Source: Mya arenaria (lineage: Eukaryota; Mollusca; Bivalvia; Myida; Myidae). Taken from it: a stretch of DNA of 64,000 bases. Below the pieces are notes generated by a model, which ran no database searches, had not been told where the DNA came from, and was given only the letters and a program-made list of their open reading frames with translations. The position numbers were made by a program, and so were the translations under genes. The DNA lies in NCBI RefSeq assembly GCF_026914265.1, contig NC_069129.1, positions 75,152,049 to 75,216,048 on the forward strand. Direction: 5' to 3'. This document shows, piece by piece, positions 45,618 through 54,848 of this stretch. Numbering within the stretch: the stretch's first letter is position 1; the number at the start of each line of letters is the position of its first letter.

Positions 45618-48049
45618 GTAAGTAACATTGGTTAAGGCTACTCTGGTAACACGCACCCGGGTAAATAATTGTCGCAAGTTCATATAGACATAATGATGAA
45701 GCTTATAATATTATAACTACGTATGTTATCAATAAGTGACGTAGCTAGGCCTTAAAACTTGTAGGCCCGATGGTTCTATGTGAGTTTGGGGACTTTTATA
45801 TGTGCATTACACACACATAATAATTTTGAAATGATTACCATAAACTCTAGCAATATACCCTGCATGTAGTTTCAATAAACACCAACCTTTAGTTAAAATT
45901 TAACAAACTTTTGAGTTGTTCAAAGTATTTGAGCAGCTATTAGTTTTTAATGCATATTTGGGTTATTTAAATTTTCTCATTTTTTCAAAAGAGTTGTAGA
46001 CCCATAGTTGATTACTACTATGGTGCAGTAATATCAGAAAAGTAATAAAGAAATGTCTATCAGAAAACATTTATAAGAATAAGCATCCCTACTTTTATAT
46101 ATAAGAATATTTCCTTTTTAAGAAGTGCTTATTAGTTTTGTCGTGTGCCAGCCTAAGTACTATTATGCATACAGTTATATTTGCATGCGCCATATTGTTC
46201 ATACGGCGTGCAACGAAGTGTACTTGAAATGCTAGCAGATCTCAAAATATGCACAAGTCCGATTCGTGAGAAACGCACATGGGACAACAGTTCGAACATA
46301 ATTGAAACGAAATTGTAGCCAACCTGCAGTAAAAGTGTACTTACACTATTCCACATTCTCCGATTTTTGAAATAGGTTCGTTTAATAATAAGTGGTAGAG
46401 CTGGCATTTAGTAGCCTTAAAGAAATGGAGTTGTATTTATAGCAATTTGCTTTTTTGTAGTATTTGTCAGTCATTTACTTAAATACTGCCAAACTAAATT
46501 GCCCCCGTTTATATGTACACAGTTACCCCAAGGGTAAATCACCTAGACTACATATACGTTAAACGCTTCCGTACAAATCAGCTTTAACAAAATACAACTC
46601 ATTCATTTGTTAATGTCTCTGCATTGCAAATGTGGGTGGCCTTTTGATTAATCGGACGTCTTGAAACTATAGTGGCACGTAATGATCACTTATTATTTGA
46701 CCTACAGTAAAGTCACTAAAATGCCGGTAATCAGCACCAAAAGTCTATATCTAACCAGAACTAGCAAATTTATTGTCCTTGGTTCCGCAAATTTACTGGA
46801 ACCAACTGGATAGCATTGCTGATCTGGACCGAAATTAAGTTTTTGAATTATGTGATGAACTATACGCAGTCTTGGAGTGAGAAAAAGGTCAGTCTTATGC
46901 TTTTCCAGTTTCACTCCAAACAACCGTAGCTTTGAAGCTTTTCGCGGAAGGAAGTTTTCAGTCTTTGATGGCGGATAGTCATTGGATTGTACGAATTTCG
47001 GTGTCCACCGTAGCACGTTTTCTCACATAGCGTGCCTTATTAACACACAAAACACGATTTTTATGAGCTTCCCCAATTCAATCAGAATCCGTTTACGCAA
47101 TAATGATTATCGCTTTGAACAACCAGTGAGCTAATCACGGTACGTCGGGGCGATTATTGCATTATTTCAATTTCAAGAAAATGAAAATGGACGACGAATA
47201 CCTAAACATGAATGTAGTAGGCAAATAATTTACACAAGCAAAGCTTTAAAGGAATTTAAATCAAAAAAGGAATGTGGAACTAGTTTTACCATTAATGACA
47301 CTTCCCGTGTTTCAGTAACGAGTACTACCTTGAATTATACCGGATGTTTACATTCGGTTACGGTAGAAAATCAGTGAGACAAGGAAATGCTTTGTTGAAA
47401 CGTTTTGTTTTATTTCATTTGCCTAGAAAAAAAAATTGTTTCAGCAAATTGGCTAGGATTATTCAAGCCGAGGTTCTCGTGAATCTGCTCATAGGCTTGA
47501 TCGACCCTTACTGTGCTCAACTATTGAAATAAACGTCAAAATCAGCCGATGTTAAATATAAAACGAAAATATTTGAAGAATGGAAATATTGCCGTCTTAT
47601 TCCGATTATATGTGAGAAAAGGTTTGCTTTTTTAATTTCAAGTCATTAGTTTTTTTTTACAGCAAATGCCATTCAAAACCAATTTGTTATGTCTCACTTT
47701 TTTAAACTTCCATAATTCATGATAATCAAATCTTTAACTGTATTCCATAACAGATTAAATTAGTTTCAATTTTAATGTCAAAGCCTGTTCAAATCATTGA
47801 CAAATGACAGAACAGAACATAATATGTATTACACTTAAGCATAACAAGCTTATCGTTATAATAACACAGATACATACAAAAACATATACAGTATACGTCA
47901 TGCGACAATTTTAACACATATCATATTATACGATAAATATATTTGATTTTATTATTACTGGTATTTAAATTGTGAGAATGAATTTAAATAATATCACTTT
48001 TTATGGAATATTAAATACAATCGGACGTTATTTAAGATGGACGAAACAG
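45618..48049. other. Intergenic or intronic DNA, nothing recognised
   Basis: Minus-strand ORFs of 84 and 104 codons (46153-46407, 46702-47016) lack recognisable domains, and the second has no ATG at its start. AT-rich elsewhere. Confidence 0.4.
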
Positions 48050-48716
48050 TAATCGTGTACTGGTCAAACTCTACACTTGATATTACATGTAATGATACCA
48101 ACTCTTGCTTTTAAATATCTTGGCGCAACAATTGATCAGACCCTATCTTTTGATTCTATGGCTCGTTCCATACTAAAAAAGCTAGTGTAAGGTTAAAATA
48201 TCTATATCGAAGGAAAGGTTACCTTACAAAACATACCAAGAAACTCCTTGTCATGGCCTTAATTCAATGCCATTTTGATTATGTATGTTCTATGTGGTTA
48301 TATGTTCTGACCAAGTTACTTAAATACCAAGCTCCAACCCACACAAAAAAAATTAATGAGGTTTGTTTTTTAGATCTTGATGCAATGTCTCACAATGGCC
48401 CAGAACATTTTTAATCACTCAACTGGTTACCTGTTAACAAACGTGTAGACTAGTTTATTCTAGGTCATGTCTTTAGAATAAAAAACATGCATAGCCCCGG
48501 ACTACATAGGAGACAATTTTACCTCCCAAGATACTGTACACACACAATGGACAAGGTTATGTCAGAAAGGGGCTTATGCTGTTCCAGAGGTCAAAGGTTT
48601 TGGGTTAAAGTCCTTCTTCTTTGGTATTTCCTTATGGAACAAATTTCCATCTAGTATAGCACAGACTAAGAAATTACCTGTTTTCAAATGGCTAGAAAAG
48701 AATCCTTTTTTTAGAT
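48050..48716 (+). mobile_element. LINE 3' fragment (RT C-terminal region)
   Basis: The plus strand reads KYLGATIDQTLSFDSMA, LKYLYRRKGYLTKHTKKLL, ALIQCHFDYVCSMW and later SLNWLPVNKRV across frame breaks. This pattern (palm/thumb tail of a Jockey/CR1-like LINE reverse transcriptase) is familiar. The 5' part is missing, as is usual for LINE truncation. Several frameshifts indicate age. It is a different lineage from the minus-strand LINEs at 51.8-61.4 kb. Confidence 0.7.
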
Positions 48717-49007
48717 AATTTGGAATTGTTATTTATGGTATTAAAAGGCTTGAGTTTTAATTAAGTTTTTATTTTCATTTATTTATTTTTAGATTTTCAG
48801 TAAAGGAACTATTTTAACATAACCTTGCATTTTATAAGTACTACATACTGTCATATTCATACTATAATGTGATAATTATGTATTACTTTCTCAACTTATA
48901 ACATTTTATGTAAAGTGACTGTGATACAACTACGGCAATATTTATTTTAATTCATAGAGACTAACTTTTAATATACTTGTGCAATTTCGATTACAGGCAT
49001 ATTATTA

Positions 49008-49935
49008 TTATGCCCCCTTTTGAAAAAAGTGGGGTATATTGTTTTGCACATGTCGGTCGGTCGGTCGGTCGGTCTGTCTGTCTGTCGGTCGGTCGGTCGG
49101 AATACCAAATGGTTTCCGATCAATAACTTGAGAACGCTTTGACCGAGGGACCTCATACTTGGTATGTGTATTGGTCATCACCAGCAGATGAACCCTATTG
49201 ATTTTGAGGTCAGTGGGTCAAAGGTCAAGGTCAGTGTGACCTTTACATGAAAAACGGTTTCCGATCAATAACTTGAGAACGCTTTGACCCAGGAACCTCA
49301 TACTTGGTAGGTGTATTGGTCATGACCAGCAGATGAACCCTATTGATTTTGAGGTCAGTGGGTCAAAGGTCAAGGTCAGTGTGACCTTAACATGAAAAAC
49401 GGTTTCCGATCAATAACTTGAGAACGCTTTGACCCAGGGACCTCATACTAGGTAGGCTTATTGGTCATGACCAGCAGATGAACCCTATTGATTTTGAGGT
49501 CAGTGGGTCAAAGGTCAAGGTCAGTGTGACCTTTACATGAAAAACGGTTTCCGATCAATAACTTGAGAACGCTTTGACCCAGGAACCTCATACTTGGTAG
49601 GTGTATTGGTCATGACCAGCAGATGAACCCTATTGATTTTGAGGTCAAAGGTCAAGGTCAGTGTGACCTTAACATGAAAAACGGTTTCCGATCAATAACT
49701 TGAGAACGCTTTGACCCAGGGACCTCATACTAGGTAGGCTTATTGGTCATGACCAGCAGATGAACCCTATTGATTTTGAGGTCAGTGGGTCAAAGGTCAA
49801 GGTCAGTGTGACTGTAAGCTGAAAAAAGGTTTTCTGATTGTCCATATTTTATTTTCTTATATAGTAGACAGTAGAAATTTATATGTCACTAAATGCATGA
49901 GTTGAAGTATCAGTTTTCAGTGAACATCTAGTTTA
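49008..49935. mobile_element. Pearl/HINE-like element, ATGCCCCC family, with array
   Basis: The 5' end is TTATGCCCCCTTTTGAAAAA with an imperfect inverse GTGGGGTATA. A pure GTCG(G/T)-type microsatellite follows (GTCGGTCGGTCGGTCGGTCT, about 49053-49099). A 145-bp tandem array then runs to about 49815, and the 3' part ends ACATCTAGTTTAA. The microsatellite-plus-core arrangement matches pearl-type elements known from bivalves. A second copy follows immediately. Confidence 0.7.
49110..49815. repeat. 145-bp tandem array, about 4.7 units
   Basis: AAAAACGGTTTCCGATCAAT recurs at 49250, 49395, 49540 and 49677; the last interval is 8 bp short. Units are almost identical, so expansion is recent. Each unit ends in a run of AGGTCA half-sites including GGTCAGTGTGACC. 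Confidence 0.85.
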
Positions 49936-50222
49936 ATTATGCCCCCCTTCGAAGCAGAGGGGTTATATAATTGCTTTGCACATGTCGGTCGGTCTGTTGG
50001 AAGACCAAAGCTTGTCCGAGTGATAACTCAACAATTCCCGGACCTATGGTCATCAAACTTGACATGAAGATTAGGTATGACCAGTAGATGACCTGCCTCA
50101 TATGCATCCAATGACAAATCAGCTGTCATTTCAGTCCATGCATATTTCATTCAATTGTCCAAATATTTCTGGCAACTTGGCGCTCAGGGGGCATAATGTT
50201 TGACAAACATCTCTTGTTTAAA
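49936..50222. mobile_element. Pearl/HINE-like element, ATGCCCCC family, short copy
   Basis: The 5' end TTATGCCCCCCTTCGAAGCA lies right after the previous copy. It has a short GTCGGTCGGTCTG run and a single core unit. The 3' inverse GGGGGCAT (about 50187-50194) is followed by the perfect hairpin ATGTTTG-A-CAAACAT and CTCTTGTTTAA. Both ends are well preserved. Confidence 0.7.
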
Positions 50223-50756
50223 TATGCAATGCCTTCCTATGCCATGTCGCCAAAACAAACAATAGAAATAAGAGGTTTTTTTTTCTTTTTTTGTGTCATC
50301 CTTGTTTTGGTGTATCTGTCATGGCTATTGATGATATCATGCATGTATTATGTTATTTACTATTCATGCTGTTTAAATTAAATGTCCATGCATGTACAAT
50401 CATTACTGAAATAAATCTATCTATCTATGACGAGTATAATGGGTAATAAAAGTGCATTAGATAAAACCGTAAAGACAAGGAAAATGATGCAAACATTTAG
50501 AAAAATAACAAAACAAAAGAAAATTAGAACAAACAAAATATGAGTTTCTACCCTATCAAATAAGATAGGAAACATCAATGACTAACATGTAATACCATGT
50601 ATACAGGATAATAAACGGTTGACCATGACTTTTGGTTGACAATTCCTCCAGTAAGAATTATAATTGCCCGAGGGCTTTGCCTGATTATAATTATGTGATG
50701 CCAATTGTAATATGTTTACAAACGCCTTGCTACGAGTGGACAATTGATTTATACAC

Positions 50757-50935
50757 CGGTATTAACTTTATGTTCGCATGTGCATTACTGCATAACATCT
50801 GTGTTTCAAAGTGGCTGTCTGATGAATATAGTGCTGGTGACGGCGGCGATGATGATAACGGTGATGACAATATTTGTGATAATGCGAATGTAAATGGATT
50901 ACTGGATTGGAATCAGTTTGTGCTTGACATTTTTT
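50757..50935 (+). pseudogene. Possible PIF/Harbinger transposase C-terminal scrap
   Basis: Within a 114-codon ORF the stretch INFMFACALLHNICVSKWLS followed by an Asp/Gly-rich segment resembles the C-terminus of HARBI1-like transposases, where a (C)xLHN motif ends the DDE domain. The preceding residues do not match, so only this piece is called. It could be chance. Confidence 0.3.
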
Positions 50936-50989
50936 TTCTAGGAACTAATATTAGTTCTTTTGATAGTGTCATTTAGTTTCAGGGGAAGC

Positions 50990-51154
50990 TCTTATCCAGC
51001 GGAAACAAAACCACCACATTGACAACCACATTCACTCGGCAATGCGGAACTACCTGGAAGGTAAAAACACGGCCCATTTCCCTCGCTATCCCCGGTATAC
51101 CCCCTCGCCGGGGGGGGGGGGAGGGGGGCGTGATAACAATTGATTAACGCATAT
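50990..51154. mobile_element. ATGCACCAG-family MITE, half copy
   Basis: Contains TACCTGGAAGGTAAAAACAC and GGCCCATTTCCCTCGCTATC, as in the complete copy at 21799, and ends ACAATTGATTAACGCAT. A poly-G stretch lies at about 51110-51125. Confidence 0.55.
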
Positions 51155-51244
51155 GCGCAACTGAGCGAAACGATTACATTTGAATAAAAGAATCCTACAA
51201 ATTAACCTCATAAATTATCTCTATACCGGTATATATGCCTATAG

Positions 51245-51325
51245 AATTGTGGGATACTGACGATACAAATTACCTGGTATGTGGGTCAATATATAAAATG
51301 TCCCACAGTGCAGTATCCCACAATC
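51245..51325. repeat. Inverted repeat ATTGTGGGATACTG
   Basis: ATTGTGGGATACTG at 51246 and CAGTATCCCACAAT ending at about 51325 form a perfect 14-bp inverted pair with a loop of about 50 bp. Related GGGATA/TCCCA words occur at 26.6-26.9 kb, and CATAAACCACCA words near 51455-51490 match the 34-kb array unit. Confidence 0.6.
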
Positions 51326-51849
51326 CCAAATATAGTTTTTTTTTCAGATTTGTGATATCATCAAATAAAAGTTAATATTTATAATATACAAATAAAAACA
51401 TTGAAAGATTATTAATTTGGTGATGCTGGCATGTTTAGAAATGGAGGGTCTCATAAACCACCAACAGGACTTAGTGCCCATAAACCACCATTAGTATGTA
51501 TATATTTTATATCACAATATCATATCACATCATATATATATATATATATTATATCACAATATCATATCACATTGCAATTCTGAAAATGAAAAAGGTAGTT
51601 AAAATAGACAGTATAACATTCACATACATAATCAGGCACCGGTTGATTTATGCAGCAAATAGTGGTTAATAAGTTAACATATTATGCTTTATCATATCAA
51701 AAGTTAACAGTACCAAAAGAGGTAGATGAAATAGTTTTTAATAAATATGTTTATAAAAGTATTATCTGTCTAAGAGAAAATAGGTTTTGGTTACAACAAA
51801 TAATAATAGAAGCAAGTAAAACATTCAGGCACAGAATAAATCACTAAGA

Positions 51850-52800
51850 AAGAGCTAACATAATACTATTGATAGTCAACATAGCCGCATGTCGGTGCAG
51901 AATGAGTAACATTATGACAATCAAACTCGAATAAATACAAGCAACTGAACAGTGCATATTCATAAAATTGGTGTGTTTACAACAGCACCAAAACGAAACA
52001 AATACAAGCAAACTAGCTTGCAACTTCACCATCAGTTCATGTATAGAACTACATAGCAGTTAACATATTCATGACAAGAAATAATACAGGCAACTAAACA
52101 AAGCATATTAATAAAGCTGGTGTGTTTACAACAACGCCTAAGACGAAGCAAATACAAGCAAACTAGCGATGATGAATCAACTGAGTACAAATTGGCTAGC
52201 AACAGAAACACAATGCATGCACAACACAAACAGTTCCTAAGCACGAGTCTGCACACCCTGTGGAGACATCCCCTAATTTATGTAGTGTCACACGCTGGAC
52301 ATGAGCTTTTTTTACTATTCCAGCTATTTATATGTGATATAAAATGATTGAATGATGATATTTGCCTAGGGAGTTCCACTAAGCTGCAGCTGCCTACTTA
52401 AAGGATATTTTACCATACCGCTCTGTTCTTTGTTGTGGTATTTCAACTGTTTTTGTATATCTAAAATTGTAATTGGTATTTTAATATTTAATAAGATCAT
52501 GTAAATATTTTAGATTCATCTTATTTAGTATTTTGAAGGTTTCTAGTGCAATTGATCAAATGCGCCTGATTTTTAAAGAGGCTCGACCTGATTTGAGTAG
52601 ATGTTTCTCATAGCTACTGTCATTATCTTCATATGAATCTCAGTGCTATCTCTTGGATTTTTCAACTTTCATAGTATTTGTTTCACTTGTAAAGTGCAAT
52701 GTTAGTGGACAGTAATTAAAATGTGACATAATAAAGGAATGGTTTATTGTTAATTTGCCCAGTCTGTTTGTATATTTACCTATTATTTTTAGGACATTCA
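51850..52800 (-). mobile_element. LINE fragment A, 3' part
   Basis: On the minus strand, starting at 52800, the frame reads NVLKIIGKYTNRLGKLTI, then FNYCPLTLHFTSE, EDNDSSYEKHLLKSGR and SIALETFKILNKMNLKYLHD. This is the C-terminal part of a CR1/Jockey-like LINE protein. The Cys-containing tail is near 52270. The 3' region contains a block of about 100 bp duplicated at about 149-bp spacing (GTGTGTTTACAACA at 51971 and 52120). The LINE continues on the far side of the transposon at 58413, so one LINE copy was split by the IS4EU insertion. Confidence 0.7.
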
Positions 52801-54007
52801 ATTGACCTTACGACAGGGTTTGATTGACAGGTCTTATCAGCCAATCAGAATACAGCGCTGATAAGCCGTGTTGCTATCCGCCATTTTGTCCGTCAAACTG
52901 ACCAGAGTCCGTCATATACAAGCGCTGGCATGTTCTCACTTTTTTAAGTACCATGGTAAAAAGGTGTTGTTATGACACATGTAATTCGGATACAAGGTAA
53001 CCAGACCGACTTAAAGATGGTGTGCAATTTGTTCCGTTTCCGAAACCAGCAAGTAATGTAGAAAAATGCAAGCCCTGGATCAGACTCTGTGGAAGACCTC
53101 ACCAACAGCTGAACTTCGAAATTTTAAAAGATCGTTCAATAGCAAAACATCTATACGTCTGTACAAAAGTATGTTCGCAATTATTTGCTTATAAAGGGGG
53201 CAAATCAATCCGCCTAAATTTTATTTAGTACTAATATTGTCTGTCCGTGACGAAAATTAGTGTTACTATTTTTAAACTGTAAACATCGTACATGTATGCT
53301 TTCGCTTGTGTTGTCAAATCGGCATAAATGGCCATTTAATATCAGGTTTAACATGGACATGATTGATTTCATTCAAGAAAGAGGTGTTTAAGTTGATACC
53401 GTTATATATGATTATAAACTGTTTTGCTTTCAAAGTAAATCGGGAAATTTTGTACAACGATATTTTTGTCCGAACCATCGCATGCTTCCGAATCTCATCC
53501 ACTTTTATGGTTACTATGTAAATAATGCTTATTGTGGCGGTCATTTCGACACATTTTCATAGATTTTTTTTTTATATCAGCACTTTGTGGACGGGAAACC
53601 CAGTCAAGAAAACCCTGACCCTCAAGCAGCTACTGTATTTGACCAGCTCACACCAGCTAGACCTCCACCAAAAATCAGATCAACATCTCAGCCACCAAAG
53701 AAAAAATCAGGAACAGTACTGTCTGAATCATTTAGGTATTATTAACTGTGTAAATCAATTTATTTCACTGTGCATTTTATCAATGATGATTTTCATTATG
53801 ACATGATTCTGCCAAACCGAAGCTGTAAAGAAACTAATAAAGAACAAGTCGAACATGTATATATGCTTTCAAAGTAATTTCTTTACATAAATCTACAATA
53901 TTTAATGAAAGTTAATACCATATTCAGCTTCTGGAGCACATGAAAATAACGAACACCTGTGTTCTTAAAGTTACTGCATCACATGAAAATGCCGATTACC
54001 AATATTC

Positions 54008-54129
54008 TTAAATTTGCACTCTCATAGATTGTCTCTTTTGACAAGTAAACTTAAAACAAAAACATGACAAATATAATCGGATCATTTGTCAGCTGTCAAA
54101 ACCATTAATCTGTAAAAGTGCAGCTTTAA
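54008..54129. mobile_element. TTAA MITE (AGCTGCACTC family), internally deleted copy
   Basis: TTAA at 54008-54011 and 54126-54129. Ends are AATTTGCACTCTCATAG and TGTAAAAGTGCAGCTTTAA. It is inserted in the third intron of the IS4EU transposase gene. Confidence 0.6.
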
Positions 54130-54216
54130 CGGTGAAAAAATACTTACTATACAAGTATACTTCATTTGCAAAATAGAGACAAATAAGTAGACATAATCAC
54201 ACAATAAATAATAATG

Positions 54217-54417
54217 TTAAAGCTGCACTCTCACAGATATATCGTTTTCAAACATTAAACAACAGTTTTGGAACTTAAATATAAAAATCTGTGATCTTAT
54301 GTTTTGTCAGCAGTCTTATTTAACTGGTTTCCATGGATGTTTGCAAAGATTGGCTCATTCCGAGACCCAAAAAATGAAAAGTTGTCAAAACATTAATCCG
54401 TGAGATTGCAGCTTTAA
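54217..54417. mobile_element. TTAA MITE (AGCTGCACTC family), 201-bp copy
   Basis: The copy starts TTAAAGCTGCACTCTCACAG and ends GTGAGATTGCAGCTTTAA. It keeps the GTCAGCAGTCTTATTTAAC block. It lies 87 bp from the previous copy in the same intron. Confidence 0.75.
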
Positions 54418-54848
54418 AGTTTTAAATATTTGCAAAATAGTTATATAATTCATGTGAATTCAACCCAATAAAACTGAATATGGAACAACTGCTGTTATAC
54501 TTCAGACCTGAAGCTAACACCACAGAGGTAAATCTTTCCAAGAACCCACCAACTTGTCATGAAGAACAACTACAAGGAATATCTCCAGATGAAAATGAAG
54601 AAACCAATACGCCTGCCATCATTGACTATGGTTTGTTAATACACTATTTACATCACAGGTGACAGAAACACATTGTTTTTATTTTCACAAGCCTGTACAG
54701 TGTATAAAGTATATATATATATTAAATAATATTTCAGCCGTATAAGCTATTTTTCTCTATAGAACTAAATATACATTCTGTATAGGCCAAGAAAAAAATG
54801 AGAGTAATAAGTTTCCGCCTCCTGTGGTTTACAAAAATACTGATCAAT

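Noticed and set aside
46702-47016. 104-codon minus-strand ORF
   Set aside because: The frame starts at GTG, not ATG; no domain and no splice support.
50632-50976. Whole 114-codon ORF as a gene
   Set aside because: Only the ALLHNIC region resembles a transposase end; the remainder does not match and the Asp/Gly run is low complexity.
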